A stretch of 64,000 nt of DNA from NCBI RefSeq assembly GCF_019635935.1, contig NZ_JAHBYN010000001.1, positions 1 to 64,000 of the forward strand. The letters are read 5' to 3'. This DNA is from Parvibaculum sp. (GTDB taxonomy: Bacteria > Pseudomonadota > Alphaproteobacteria > Parvibaculales > Parvibaculaceae). The notes below the pieces were generated by a model. The model saw only the letters and a list, made by a program, of their open reading frames with translations, did no database searches and was not told the DNA's origin. The position numbers and the translations under genes are program-made. Shown here piece by piece: positions 1 through 9,501 of the stretch (position 1 is its first letter; each line of letters begins with the position of its first letter).

Positions 1-9
1 ATACGAGGC

Positions 10-486
10 ATGAGCGAGGCAGAAGTGGCAAAAGCGCTCGATAGCGCCGATATTCAGCGCGTTCTGGAGCTTCTTCCGCATCGCTATCCGATGCTGATGA
101 TCGACAGCATCATCGAAATGAAGGGCGACGAATCGGCGATCGGCATCAAGAATGTGACCAACAACGAACCCTTTTTTCAGGGCCACTTCCCCGGCTATCC
201 GGTTATGCCGGGCGTCCTGATCGTCGAAGCGATGGCGCAAACCGCCGGGGCGCTCGTCATCAATCATCTTGGCACTTCGGGCACCAACCAGCTTGTGTAT
301 TTCATGACGGTCGACCGTGCGCGCTTTCGCAAGCCGGTCGTGCCGGGTGATGTCCTGCACGTCCATGTGACCAAGCTGCAGAGCCGCGGCACCGTCTGGA
401 AGTATCACGGCGAGGGGCGCGTCAACGGGCAACTCGTGGCCGAATGCGATCTCGGCGCCATGATTGCCGATCAGGCTACGAAATGA
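10..486 (+). CDS. fabZ: 3-hydroxyacyl-ACP dehydratase FabZ
   Basis: Dehydrates (3R)-hydroxyacyl-ACP in the cytosolic type II fatty acid elongation cycle and so competes with lipid A synthesis for hydroxyacyl-ACP. The 158-residue length is normal for FabZ. LPHRYP lies at residues 22-27, and the active-site region [13 protein letters not shown] carries the family's catalytic His59 with Glu73 in VEAMAQ. The ATG at 10 has only a very close GAGG before it, and the upstream context (usually lpxD) is outside the window, so a slightly earlier start cannot be excluded. The stop overlaps the lpxA start (ATGA), which suggests translational coupling. Confidence 0.96.
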   Translation: MSEAEVAKALDSADIQRVLELLPHRYPMLMIDSIIEMKGDESAIGIKNVTNNEPFFQGHFPGYPVMPGVLIVEAMAQTAGALVINHLGTSGTNQLVYFMTVDRARFRKPVVPGDVLHVHVTKLQSRGTVWKYHGEGRVNGQLVAECDLGAMIADQATK

Positions 487-1283
487 CGGAAGTTCACCCG
501 ACCTCCATCGTCGACGCGAAGGCGCGGCTTGCCCCGGATGTGAAGGTGGGGCCGTATTGTGTCGTCGGTCCGGATGCCGTTCTGGGCGATGGCGTCGTTC
601 TGCATTCACACGTCGTCATCGAAGGCCGGACAAGCATCGGTGCGGGAACGCAGGTGTTTCCCTTCGCAACCATCGGTCACGCGCCGCAGGATCTGAAGTA
701 CAAGGGAGAGCCCAGCCGGCTCGAAATAGGTTCGAACAATCTCATCCGCGAGCATGTGACGATGAACCCCGGCACCGAGGGCGGCGGCATGGTCACCAGC
801 ATCGGCAACAACTGCGCGTTTCTGGCGGGTTCGCATGTCGGACATGATTCCATCGTCGGGGATCACGTCGTCTTTTCGAACAATGTGATGCTCGCCGGCC
901 ATTGCAAGATCGGCGATTATGTCATCTTCGGCGGCGGCGCCGCGCTCCATCAGTTTGGCCGCGTCGGCAAACATGCGTTCATCGGCGGCATGAGTGCCGT
1001 CGAGAACGACGTCATTCCCTATGGTCTCGTCGTCGGCAACCGGGCGGTGCTGATGGGTTTGAATCTGATCGGTCTGAAGCGTCGCGGATTTTCACGCGAC
1101 CGGATACATGCCATGCGCGACGCATATGGCGTTCTCTTTGCTGAAGACGGCACGTTGCGCGACCGGCTGGAACGCGTCGCAGACCGCTTCGCCGACGAGC
1201 CCGAAGTGATGGAGATCGTCGAATTTATCCGCGCGGAATCGGATCGGGCGATCTGCATGCCCAGACACGACCGGGCGGCCTGA
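483..1283 (+). CDS. lpxA: UDP-N-acetylglucosamine acyltransferase LpxA
   Basis: First committed step of lipid A synthesis: transfers a hydroxyacyl chain from ACP to the 3-OH of UDP-GlcNAc in the cytosol. The protein is 266 residues, the usual length. The first ~190 residues are left-handed beta-helix hexapeptide repeats. The segment SHVGHD places His121 where the E. coli catalytic His125 sits, and an alpha-helical C-terminal part follows. I chose the ATG at 483, not the longer frame from 444, because it overlaps the fabZ stop as ATGA and begins the conserved hexapeptide region. Confidence 0.96.
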   Translation: MTEVHPTSIVDAKARLAPDVKVGPYCVVGPDAVLGDGVVLHSHVVIEGRTSIGAGTQVFPFATIGHAPQDLKYKGEPSRLEIGSNNLIREHVTMNPGTEGGGMVTSIGNNCAFLAGSHVGHDSIVGDHVVFSNNVMLAGHCKIGDYVIFGGGAALHQFGRVGKHAFIGGMSAVENDVIPYGLVVGNRAVLMGLNLIGLKRRGFSRDRIHAMRDAYGVLFAEDGTLRDRLERVADRFADEPEVMEIVEFIRAESDRAICMPRHDRAA

Positions 1284-1311
1284 GCCGGGGTGAGCCCGAT
1301 GCGCCACCGCC

Positions 1312-2181
1312 ATGACCGATAGACCCAGAAAACTCGGGATTGTGGCGGGGCGCGGTCCGCTGCCCGCCGCACTTGCGGATGTTGCCGTCGCCGCGGGACG
1401 GGAGGTCTTCATCGTCGCGATAGACGACGACGTCAGCAATGAAATCGAACGCTTTCCCCATGCGCATGTTCGCATCGGCGCGCATGGCGAATTTCTTCGT
1501 CTGCTGAAGGAAAACGGCTGCAAGGACATCGTCCTGATCGGCGCAATCAACCGGCCGGATTTGTCGAAGATCGGGCTTGATTTCGCCGGCATCAAACTGC
1601 TGCCGCGTCTGGTGCGCTGGCTGGCGCAGGGCGATGACGGTTTGCTGCGCGGCATTGCCGGCTATCTGGAAAAGGACCACGGTCTTCGTGTCATCGGCGC
1701 GCATGAGGTGGCCGAGCGTCTGCTCGCGCCCGAGGCGGTGCTCACGAAGATAGCGCCCGCGCCGGAACACAACGCCGACATCGACGCGGCCATTCGGGCG
1801 GCACTGGATGTCGGCATGCGCGATATCGGGCAGGGGGCCGTCGCCTGCCGCGGCGCCGTCGTCGCAACCGAAGACGATGCGGGAACCGACGCAATGCTGG
1901 CGCGTGTCGCCGCCATGAACCCCGCCTTGCGCGGGCGGCCGGGCGCGCGTGAAGGTGTGCTGGTCAAGTTGACGAAGCCGGGCCAGGAACGTCGCGTCGA
2001 TATGCCGACCATCGGCGTAAACACGGTCGAGAACGCGGCCGCGGCTGGCCTTGCGGGGATTGCCGTCGAAGCGGGTGGTACGCTGATCGTCGATAGTGAA
2101 GCCGTCGCCGCTGCCGCCGATGCGCATGGCCTCTTTGTCGTAGGCCTCGGCGGCGCCCGCATCGCGGCGGCGGGGCGGTGA
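1312..2181 (+). CDS. lpxI: UDP-2,3-diacylglucosamine pyrophosphatase LpxI
   Basis: Hydrolyses UDP-2,3-diacylglucosamine to lipid X and UMP. It is the alphaproteobacterial replacement for LpxH. The 289-residue protein begins with KLGIVAGRGPLP, typical of the LpxI (DUF1009) family, and ends with a conserved region containing TIGVNTVENAA and GGTLIVD. Its place between lpxA and lpxB supports the call. The stop overlaps the lpxB start (GTGA). Confidence 0.93.
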   Translation: MTDRPRKLGIVAGRGPLPAALADVAVAAGREVFIVAIDDDVSNEIERFPHAHVRIGAHGEFLRLLKENGCKDIVLIGAINRPDLSKIGLDFAGIKLLPRLVRWLAQGDDGLLRGIAGYLEKDHGLRVIGAHEVAERLLAPEAVLTKIAPAPEHNADIDAAIRAALDVGMRDIGQGAVACRGAVVATEDDAGTDAMLARVAAMNPALRGRPGAREGVLVKLTKPGQERRVDMPTIGVNTVENAAAAGLAGIAVEAGGTLIVDSEAVAAAADAHGLFVVGLGGARIAAAGR

Positions 2182-3356
2182 ACGTGAACGCCGCCATACC
2201 TCATATCATGCTGGTGGCCGGCGAGCCTTCCGGCGACGCATTGGGCGGCGAGCTGATGGCGGCGTTGAAGGACATGACTGGCGGTCGCGTCCGCTTCTCC
2301 GGTGTCGGCGGTGCTCAAATGACGGCCGAAGGCATTGCTTCGATCTTCCCGATGACCGACATTTCCGTGATGGGGCCGCGCGAGATCGTTCCGCGACTAC
2401 CCTCGATCCTCAATCGCATTCGTCAGACGGTGAACCACGCCGTTACCGAAAAGCCGGACATTTTGATCGTCATCGACAGTCCGGAATTCACGCATCTTGT
2501 GGCGCGCCGTGTGGCGCGCCGGGCGCCGTCCATTCCGATCGTCGATTATGTGCTGCCGAGCGTCTGGGCGTGGCGGCGAGGTCGCGCCCGCGCCATGAAA
2601 AAATATATCCGGCGTGTTCTGGCGTTGCTTCCTTTTGAGCCGGCCTTCCTGCGCACCGTCGGTGTCGACTGCGTCTATGTCGGACATCCCGCCATCGACC
2701 GCGTGCCTGAGGCTGGCGCAGGCGGGCGCTTTCGTGCCACGCACGGTATACCACCGGACGCACCCTTGCTGCTGGTGCTGCCGGGTAGCCGCCTCAACGA
2801 GGTAAAGCATCTGATTGGCATTTTCGGCGAAACGGTGCGTCGCGCCGCGGCGGCGACCCCGGACCTGCGCGTTGTATTGCCGGTCGTGCCCCATGTTCGT
2901 GCGCATGTGGAAGCGGCGGTTGCAAACTGGCCGGTCGATGTCGCAATCGTTGAGGAAGAAATAGAAAAGCGCGCGGCATTCGACGCCGCCACCGCCGCGC
3001 TCGCCGCTTCCGGCACGGTGTCGTTGGAGCTTGGTCTTGCTCGCGTTCCGATGGTGGTCGCCTATCGCGCGGAGGCTGTTGTCGGCTGGTTTGCGCTCAG
3101 AATTCTGAAAATTCCGTCCGTCGTGCTGGTCAATCTCATTCTAGACCGTCCGTCGGTGCGCGAGTACTTGCAGTTCCGTTGCACACCGGAAGCGCTCGCC
3201 GAAGGTTTGACACCATTGCTCCAGGACACGCCGGAACGCGCACGTGCCCTGGCCGATCTCGACGAGCTCCGCGAGAGGATCGGCGTCGGCGGGGAACCGC
3301 CAAGCCGCCGTGCCGCGCGTGCGGTGTTGGAAATTCTTGAAGCGTCGCCGGCATAA
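2178..3356 (+). CDS. lpxB: Lipid-A-disaccharide synthase LpxB
   Basis: Inner-membrane-associated glycosyltransferase (GT19) that joins UDP-diacylglucosamine and lipid X into the lipid A disaccharide. The 392-residue protein carries the N-terminal signature GEPSGD and the C-terminal acceptor/donor region around SGTVSLELGL. The GTG start at 2178 overlaps the lpxI stop by 4 nt (GTGA). This is the last gene of the lpx block, and a perfect hairpin follows immediately after the TAA. Confidence 0.95.
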   Translation: MNVNAAIPHIMLVAGEPSGDALGGELMAALKDMTGGRVRFSGVGGAQMTAEGIASIFPMTDISVMGPREIVPRLPSILNRIRQTVNHAVTEKPDILIVIDSPEFTHLVARRVARRAPSIPIVDYVLPSVWAWRRGRARAMKKYIRRVLALLPFEPAFLRTVGVDCVYVGHPAIDRVPEAGAGGRFRATHGIPPDAPLLLVLPGSRLNEVKHLIGIFGETVRRAAAATPDLRVVLPVVPHVRAHVEAAVANWPVDVAIVEEEIEKRAAFDAATAALAASGTVSLELGLARVPMVVAYRAEAVVGWFALRILKIPSVVLVNLILDRPSVREYLQFRCTPEALAEGLTPLLQDTPERARALADLDELRERIGVGGEPPSRRAARAVLEILEASPA

Positions 3357-3390
3357 AAAAGGGGCGCCACGAACGTGGCGCCCCAAATTT
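3355..3390. terminator. Bidirectional terminator between lpxB and gltA
   Basis: A perfect 10-bp stem, GGGGCGCCAC (3361-3370) with GTGGCGCCCC (3375-3384), closes a GAAC loop. It is flanked by an A-run (3355-3360) and AAATTTT. Both converging genes, lpxB (+) and gltA (-), end here, so the element can terminate in either direction. Confidence 0.85.
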
Positions 3391-3407
3391 TCGCGAAGGC
3401 AAATCCC

Positions 3408-4724
3408 TTACTTGCGCTTGCCGGCCTCGACATAGTCCCGCTGCGGCGCGCCGGTATAGAGCTGGCGCGGCCGGCCGATGCGCTGGCCCGGGTCCTCGAT
3501 CATCTCGTTCCATTGCGCGACCCAGCCGACTGTGCGCGCGAGCGCGAACAGCACCGTAAACATCGTCGTCGGGAAGCCCATCGCCTTCAGCGTGATGCCC
3601 GAATAGAAGTCGATGTTCGGATAGAGCTTCTTCTCGACGAAATACTCGTCGTTGAGTGCGATCCGTTCGAGCTCCAATGCGACGTCGAGCATCGGATCGT
3701 CCTTGATACCGAGAACTTTCAGAACCTCGTGGCAGGTCTGCTGCATCACGCGTGCGCGCGGATCGTAGTTCTTGTAAACGCGGTGTCCGAAACCCATCAG
3801 GCGGAACGGGTCGTCCTTGTCTTTCGCCTTCTTGATGTATTCCGGAATACGGTCGACCGTCCCGATTTCCTGCAACATGTTGAGGGCTGCTTCGTTGGCG
3901 CCGCCATGCGCCGGCCCCCAGAGACAGGCGATGCCGGCGGCAATGCAGGCAAACGGATTGGCGCCCGACGAACCGGCGAGGCGCACCGTCGAGGTTGAGG
4001 CGTTCTGTTCGTGATCGGCATGCAGGATGAAAATGCGATCCATCGCGCGGGCAAGGATCGGATCGACCTTGTAGGATTCGGCCGGCACCGAAAAGCACAT
4101 ATGCAGGAAGTTCTCGGCGTAATCGAGATCGTTGCGCGGATAAACGATCGGCTGGCCGGCTGAATATTTATAGGCCATGGCGGCGATCGTCGGCATCTTG
4201 GCGATCAGGCGGCGGCTGGCGATCATGCGTTGCAGCGGATCGTTGATGTCGGTCGAGTCGTGATAGAAGGCCGACAGCGCGCCGACCATGCCGCACATAA
4301 TGGCCATGGGATGGGCATCGCGCCGGAACCCGCGCAGGAAGAATGTCATCTGCTCATGCACCATCGTGTGCATGGTGATGGCGCGCTCAAACTCCCGGTA
4401 CTGTTCGGCGTTCGGAAGCTCGCCGTTGAGCAGCAGGTAGCAGGTCTCGATGAAATTCCCGTGATCCGCGAGCTGGTCGATCGGGTAGCCGCGATACAGC
4501 AGAACGCCTTCCTCGCCATCGATATAGGTGATGTCGGATTCGCAGCTCGCAGTGGAGGTGAAGCCCGGATCGTAGGTGAAGTGACCGCTCTTGCCGTAGA
4601 GTGTCGAGATATCGACAACACTCGGTCCCAGAGATCCGCCATAGACAGGAAGCTCGTAGGACTTGCCGCCCACCGAAAGGGTCGCGTTCGAAGTCGCGCC
4701 GGCCTTGGTTCCGAATTTTGTCAT
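3408..4724 (-). CDS. gltA: Citrate synthase (type II)
   Basis: Condenses acetyl-CoA and oxaloacetate to citrate, the entry step of the TCA cycle. The length of 438 residues fits the hexameric, NADH-sensitive bacterial type. Diagnostic stretches are [20 protein letters not shown] near residues 60-80, the active-site [14 protein letters not shown], and a C-terminal GWVAQWNEM with the catalytic-region residues of the family. It lies downstream of gltX on the same strand, with a 108-bp gap. The leader just before the ATG contains a short GACA/GGCA repeat in place of a clear Shine-Dalgarno sequence. Confidence 0.97.
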   Translation of the reverse strand: MTKFGTKAGATSNATLSVGGKSYELPVYGGSLGPSVVDISTLYGKSGHFTYDPGFTSTASCESDITYIDGEEGVLLYRGYPIDQLADHGNFIETCYLLLNGELPNAEQYREFERAITMHTMVHEQMTFFLRGFRRDAHPMAIMCGMVGALSAFYHDSTDINDPLQRMIASRRLIAKMPTIAAMAYKYSAGQPIVYPRNDLDYAENFLHMCFSVPAESYKVDPILARAMDRIFILHADHEQNASTSTVRLAGSSGANPFACIAAGIACLWGPAHGGANEAALNMLQEIGTVDRIPEYIKKAKDKDDPFRLMGFGHRVYKNYDPRARVMQQTCHEVLKVLGIKDDPMLDVALELERIALNDEYFVEKKLYPNIDFYSGITLKAMGFPTTMFTVLFALARTVGWVAQWNEMIEDPGQRIGRPRQLYTGAPQRDYVEAGKRK

Positions 4725-4728
4725 GCTT

Positions 4729-4753
4729 GCCTGCCTGTCCCTGTCTGTCTGTC
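4729..4753 (-). repeat. Imperfect GACA/GGCA tetranucleotide repeat in gltA leader
   Basis: On the plus strand GCCTGCCTGTCC is followed by CTGTCTGTCTGTC (4741-4753). Read on the gltA strand this is three GACA units plus GGCA variants, ending 4 nt before the ATG where the ribosome binding site should be. It is short and imperfect. Any effect on translation is inference. Confidence 0.5.
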
Positions 4754-4832
4754 CGGTCTGCCCTGTAGACGGCAGCCCGGACCGTGTGTTGATACCATAT
4801 TGCTTGCATGCTGACCCAACCGCAATTGGAGG

Positions 4833-6248
4833 TCAGGCTGCCTGATCCTTGATCCTGCCGAGCGCCTCGTCGCGTCCGAGTGTCGCCAGCACGTCGAAAA
4901 TGGGTGGGGAAACCGAACTCCCGGTCACCGCCGCGCGAAGAGGCTGCGCCACCTTGCCGAGCTTGAGGTTCTCGTCTTCCGCGAAGCTGCGTACGACGGC
5001 CTCGATTTCGCCGGCCGCCCAGTCGTTCTTCATTTCCAGCCGGTCGAGCAATCGCTTCAGCAGCGACCTTGCCTCGCCGTTCAGAAGCTGGGACGCCTTG
5101 TCGTCGAGGGCGATCGGGCGCTGTACGCGCAGAAAGGCGGCGCCATGCCCGATTTCAAGCAAGGTTTTTGCCCGTTCCTTCAATCCCGGCATCGAGGCGA
5201 TCAGCTTGGCGCGGAAGGCGTCGTCGCAGACCCAGCCTTCAAGCCGCTCCATCAGCGCAATTGTATCGTCGGCAAGCCGGACGTCGTCCGCCTCACGGAT
5301 ATAATGGCCGTTGAGGTTTTCGAGTTTTGCAAAGTCGAAACGCGCCGGCGACCGGCCGATGCTGTCGAGGTTGAACCATTCAATGGCCTGCTCGGTCGAA
5401 AAAATCTCGTCGTCGCCGTGGCTCCAGCCGAGGCGCACAAGATAGTTGCGCATCGCCTCCGGCAGATAGCCCATATCGCGATAGGCCTCGGCGCCGAGCG
5501 CCCCGTGACGCTTCGAGAGCTTCGCGCCGTCCGGTCCGTGGATCAGCGGCACATGGGCAAACTCCGGCACCGGCCAGCCAAGCGCCGCATAAATCTGGCT
5601 CTGTCGGCCGGCATTGGTCAGGTGGTCGTCGCCGCGAATGATGTGCGTGATGCCCATGTCGTGATCGTCGACAACGACGGACAGGTTGTAGGTCGGCGTT
5701 CCATCGCTCCGGACGATGATGAGGTCGTCGAGCTGATCGTTCGGGAACCGCACATCGCCCATGACATGGTCGCGAACCATCGTCTCGCCTTCGTCGGGCG
5801 AGCGGAAGCGGATGACCGGATTGACGCCGGCGGGTGCTTCTGACGGATCGCGGTCGCGCCAACGCCCGTCATAGCGGGCAGGGCGTCCCTCAGCGCGCGC
5901 CTTCTCGCGCATCTCGTCCAGCTCTTCGGGGCTCGCATAGCAGCGATAGGCCTTGCCTTGGCTCAGAAGTGCGTTGGCGACTTCCACATGACGCGCCTGC
6001 CGCGAAAACTGATGCACGACTTCGCCGTCCCAGTCGAGGCCGAGCCAGCGCAGGCCCTCGAAAATGGCAGCGACCGCCGGCTCGGTCGAACGCTGCCGGT
6101 CGGTATCCTCGATCCGCAACAGGAACTTGCCCTGGTGATGCCGCGCAAAGAGCCAACTGAACAATGCGGTACGGGCGCCCCCGATATGCAGATAACCGGT
6201 AGGCGACGGCGCGAAACGGGTAATGACTGTCTTGTTTTCGCTCATCAT
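4833..6248 (-). CDS. gltX: Glutamyl-tRNA synthetase
   Basis: Class I aminoacyl-tRNA synthetase that charges tRNA-Glu (and, in many alphaproteobacteria, tRNA-Gln before amidation). The protein is 471 residues. The HIGG signature is at residues 21-24 within [17 protein letters not shown], and the KMSKS equivalent is KLSKRHG near residue 240. Two consecutive ATG codons (6246-6248 and 6243-6245) follow AGGAG on the reverse strand, and the second has the more workable spacing. It is divergent from comEC and precedes gltA. Confidence 0.96.
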   Translation of the reverse strand: MMSENKTVITRFAPSPTGYLHIGGARTALFSWLFARHHQGKFLLRIEDTDRQRSTEPAVAAIFEGLRWLGLDWDGEVVHQFSRQARHVEVANALLSQGKAYRCYASPEELDEMREKARAEGRPARYDGRWRDRDPSEAPAGVNPVIRFRSPDEGETMVRDHVMGDVRFPNDQLDDLIIVRSDGTPTYNLSVVVDDHDMGITHIIRGDDHLTNAGRQSQIYAALGWPVPEFAHVPLIHGPDGAKLSKRHGALGAEAYRDMGYLPEAMRNYLVRLGWSHGDDEIFSTEQAIEWFNLDSIGRSPARFDFAKLENLNGHYIREADDVRLADDTIALMERLEGWVCDDAFRAKLIASMPGLKERAKTLLEIGHGAAFLRVQRPIALDDKASQLLNGEARSLLKRLLDRLEMKNDWAAGEIEAVVRSFAEDENLKLGKVAQPLRAAVTGSSVSPPIFDVLATLGRDEALGRIKDQAA

Positions 6249-6481
6249 CTCCTGCGATCCGGCTCCGCAGCCGCGCGGCTAGGCAATTCCGGTAAATGTT
6301 GGCAAGCTTCGACCCGGAAACTGGGGCGCGAGGCCTTGAGGGTCCGCTGCGGGGCAGGGGGATTTCTAGCACATTGCGGCAACGCAGCGTAAGCCCGAAA
6401 CGCAAGCCCGAGGGCGGCTGGCCGGGATCCGGGAAAGTCGTTTGCGTTCGGTATCTTGGGTCGCTCTCTTAAGGCCGGCCT

Positions 6482-8665
6482 TTGCCTGTATTCGACCCAC
6501 GGAGGGCGGTTTTGGCGCTATCGGCGCAGCGTGTCGACAGGCTTTGGCTTCGGCGGGGCGCCATTGCGTTCGGCGATGCGCCGGCAGCCATGGCGGCGTG
6601 GCTGCGCGGCTGCATGGTGGCCGATGGCGACCGGCTGTTCCTGTGGACCCCGGTTTTGATTGCGACCGGCGTTGCCGCCTATTTCGCGGACGATTTCGAA
6701 CCGCCGCTGGTCGCGGCGCTGGCGGCGGCCGCAGTTCTGGCGCTTGCGTTCATACCGCTTCGGCAACGCGCGGCCGTTGCGCCACTGGCGGCGGGCCTCC
6801 TCTGCGTGGCGCTGGGCTTCGCGGCGGCCTCGCTTCGCAGCCATGTGGTGGCGGGCCCTGTCCTCGAAAGGCCGCAGGCGGGGGTTCTGACCGGCCGGGT
6901 CGTCGCTGTGGAGGAGACCGAAACGGGGGCCCTCGTCGCGGTGCTCGAACCGGCATCCTTCGCGCGGCTGCGGACGGACGAGCTGCCGCGGCGCGTCCGC
7001 GTCAACATTCGGCTGAAGGAGGCGTCGCTCGCGCCCGGCGCCACGGTGAGCCTGCGCGCCCGCCTGATGCCGCCGCCGGAACCGGTGCTGCCGGGCGGCT
7101 TCGACTATGCGCGGCAGGTCTGGTTCGAGAGCCTGGGCGGCGTCGGTTTTGCCTACACCGCCCCTGAAGAACTGGAACCGCCAACCGGCGTGACGGCGAT
7201 GCTGGTCGAACTGCGCGGCCGCATCGGCGCGCGCATCCGGCACGTCATCGGCGGACCGGCGGGCGCCGTGTCAGCCGCGCTGGTGACCGGCGAGCGCGCG
7301 GCAATCCCGAAAGCGGTTGCCGCCGATCTCCGGGCGGCGGGCCTTGCGCATGTGCTGGCCATATCGGGCCTTCACATGATGCTCTTCGGTGGCTCGGTTT
7401 TCTGGCTGGTGCGCGCCGGTCTGGCGCTGGTTCCCCGGCTGGCGCTGAACTACCCGATCAAGAAATGGGCCGCCGCCGTCGCGCTTGCCGGTGCGACGTT
7501 CTATCTGGCGATCTCGGGCGCCGCCATCGCCACCCAGCGCGCCTGGATCATGATCGCGTTGATGTTCGTCGCCATCATGCTCGACCGCCCGGCGCTCAGC
7601 CTCCGCAACGTCGCGCTGGCCGCAATCCTGATCCTGCTCTGGCGGCCCGAAAGCCTGCTCGGCGCAAGCTTCCAGATGTCTTTCGCCGCCGTCGTCGCGC
7701 TGATCGCCTTCTACGAGAGTGACCGCATCCGCGGCTTGACGTCGAGCCCGAACCGCATCGGCCTTGCCAACATGCCGCGACGGATCGGCGCCTATGCGCT
7801 CGGCCTCGCATTCACCAGCATCGTTGCGGGCGCGGCGACCGGCGCCATCGGTGCATTTCATTTCAACCGCATCGCCGTCTACGGCCTCGCCGGCAACATG
7901 GCCGCGATGCCGCTGGTCGGCATTGTCGTGATGCCGATGGCTCTGCTTGCACTGCTGCTGATGCCGCTTGGCCTCGATGCGCCCGCCCTCTGGATCATGG
8001 GCGCCGGCGTCGACGGTATGCTCACCGTCGCACATGAAGTGGCGAGTTGGGACGGCGCAGACAGTCTCGTTGCCGACGCGCCGCTCCATGCCTTGCTGCT
8101 GACGGTTTTCGGCGGCTTGTGGCTGGCGCTCTGGCGCGAAAGCTGGCGCTATCTCGGCCTGGCGCCGATGTTGCTCGGGCTTGCCCTTTGGGGCGCCGCA
8201 CCGAAGCACGACATTCTGATCGATCGCAACGCGGCGCTCTTTGCGGTTCGCGGCGCCGATGGGCGACTGGCGCTCGGCGCCGCACGACCGGCCTATGCTG
8301 CCGAACAATGGCTCCGGCACGACGGCGACCGGCGCACTCCGCGCGAGGCGGCGCGTTCGCCCGATATGCTTTGCGATGTTGATGGTTGTGTCTATCGCGA
8401 TGCAGGGCGGCCTGTGGTCGCTTTCGCAAAGACGCTCGACGCGGCGATGGAGGATTGCGCGCTGGCCGATGTGGTTATCGCGCAGGTGCCGTTGTCACGG
8501 CGCGCGCGGCGGGAGTGCGGCGCCGATGTCGTTCTCGACTATTTCGACCTTTGGCGGGAGGGTGCCACCGCGCTGACGTTCGACGAAGACGGAAAAATCA
8601 TCGTCGCAACATCGCTGCAAATGCGCGGCAATCGTCCCTGGGTCCAGCGCAAACGAAAAAACTGA
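6482..8665 (+). CDS. comEC: ComEC/Rec2 family membrane protein
   Basis: Predicted inner-membrane channel of the DNA-uptake (competence) family. The ~727-residue protein has an N-terminal DUF4131-like part with hydrophobic segments around residues 55-110. A multi-helix competence domain (~220-520) includes the conserved HVLAISGLHMML. The C-terminal ~200 residues are soluble and DUF4131/ComEC-tail-like, without an obvious metallo-beta-lactamase HxHxDH motif. The TTG start has AAGG 7 nt upstream. A later ATG near residue 37 is possible, so the start is uncertain. It is divergent from gltX and converges on lexA with a 2-bp gap. Confidence 0.85.
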   Translation: MPVFDPRRAVLALSAQRVDRLWLRRGAIAFGDAPAAMAAWLRGCMVADGDRLFLWTPVLIATGVAAYFADDFEPPLVAALAAAAVLALAFIPLRQRAAVAPLAAGLLCVALGFAAASLRSHVVAGPVLERPQAGVLTGRVVAVEETETGALVAVLEPASFARLRTDELPRRVRVNIRLKEASLAPGATVSLRARLMPPPEPVLPGGFDYARQVWFESLGGVGFAYTAPEELEPPTGVTAMLVELRGRIGARIRHVIGGPAGAVSAALVTGERAAIPKAVAADLRAAGLAHVLAISGLHMMLFGGSVFWLVRAGLALVPRLALNYPIKKWAAAVALAGATFYLAISGAAIATQRAWIMIALMFVAIMLDRPALSLRNVALAAILILLWRPESLLGASFQMSFAAVVALIAFYESDRIRGLTSSPNRIGLANMPRRIGAYALGLAFTSIVAGAATGAIGAFHFNRIAVYGLAGNMAAMPLVGIVVMPMALLALLLMPLGLDAPALWIMGAGVDGMLTVAHEVASWDGADSLVADAPLHALLLTVFGGLWLALWRESWRYLGLAPMLLGLALWGAAPKHDILIDRNAALFAVRGADGRLALGAARPAYAAEQWLRHDGDRRTPREAARSPDMLCDVDGCVYRDAGRPVVAFAKTLDAAMEDCALADVVIAQVPLSRRARRECGADVVLDYFDLWREGATALTFDEDGKIIVATSLQMRGNRPWVQRKRKN

Positions 8666-8667
8666 AA

Positions 8668-9381
8668 TCAGTAGCGGCGCAGCAACCCGACCAGCTTGCC
8701 TTGCACCTTGACCCGGTCCGGACCGAAGATGCGCGTCTCATAGGCTGGATTAGCTGCTTCGAGTGCGATCGACGCGCCCTTCCGGCGCAGCCGCTTCAAC
8801 GTTGCCTCATAGCCATCGACCAGCGCGACCACAATGTCGCCGCTTCCCGCCGTGTCGCAGCGCTGAATGAGAACCGTGTCGCCATCGAGAATGCCGGCCT
8901 CGATCATCGAGTCGCCCTTGACCTCGAGCGCGTAGTGTTCGCCCGTGCCGAGCAGATTGAGCGGTACACTGACTTGATGGCTTTCTTCCTGCAGCGCCTC
9001 GATGGGCGTGCCGGCAGCGATACGGCCCATCACCGACAGCGTCATCGTTTCGCCGGCCTCGCGCGCCGGGGCAAGATCGCGGCTCGTTGCCTTGGCCCGG
9101 CCGCCGCCCTCAATGACGCTGGGCGAGAAGCCCTTGCCGCGCATGGTCGCGAGGCTCGGCGACGCCGATTCGGGAAGCTTGAGAATTTCGAGCGCCCGGG
9201 CCCGATGGGCAAGACGGCGGATGAAGCCGCGTTCCTCGAGCGCTGTGATGAGGCGATGAATGCCGGACTTGGAACGCAGGTCCAGCGCCTCCTTCATTTC
9301 ATCGAAGCTCGGCGAAACGCCACTCTCCTTGATCCGCTCATGAATGAACATCAGCAGCTCGTGTTGCTTGCGTGTCAGCAT
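8668..9381 (-). CDS. lexA: LexA SOS repressor
   Basis: Represses DNA-damage genes and self-cleaves when RecA is activated. The 237-residue protein has an N-terminal winged helix-turn-helix (residues 1-65, with [21 protein letters not shown]). The cleavage site is Ala123-Gly124 (GRIAAGTP), and the catalytic dyad is Ser158 (GDSM) with Lys196 (ATLKRL). I used the ATG at 9381, not a longer TTG-initiated frame (9435), because the LexA family begins at MLTRKQ. A LexA box overlaps its promoter, so it is very likely autoregulated. Confidence 0.97.
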   Translation of the reverse strand: MLTRKQHELLMFIHERIKESGVSPSFDEMKEALDLRSKSGIHRLITALEERGFIRRLAHRARALEILKLPESASPSLATMRGKGFSPSVIEGGGRAKATSRDLAPAREAGETMTLSVMGRIAAGTPIEALQEESHQVSVPLNLLGTGEHYALEVKGDSMIEAGILDGDTVLIQRCDTAGSGDIVVALVDGYEATLKRLRRKGASIALEAANPAYETRIFGPDRVKVQGKLVGLLRRY

Positions 9382-9454
9382 CGGCTCCGGTCTCTCCCTT
9401 TGCGCTCGCGACGCCACCGGGCGCCTCGGGAACAAAACAAAAACGACTGCGAAC

Positions 9455-9484
9455 GTTCTAGTTTGGTTCTCAAGCGTCTGTCAA
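9455..9484 (-). promoter_or_regulatory. lexA promoter with LexA (SOS) box
   Basis: On the reverse strand TTGACA (9479-9484) is followed after 18 nt by TAGAAC (9455-9460). The direct repeat GAAC-N7-GAAC (plus-strand GTTC at 9455-9458 and 9466-9469) overlaps the -10. GAAC-N7-GAAC is the known alphaproteobacterial LexA site. The leader to the lexA ATG would be about 65 nt. Confidence 0.82.
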
Positions 9485-9501
9485 GCGCAATTGTGGATAA
9501 G

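Noticed and set aside
9492..9500. TGTGGATAA, a perfect DnaA box on the reverse strand between moeA and lexA
   Set aside because: A single 9-mer match is expected about once in two such windows by chance. There is no cluster, no AT-rich unwinding region, and no dnaA/dnaN/hemE context.
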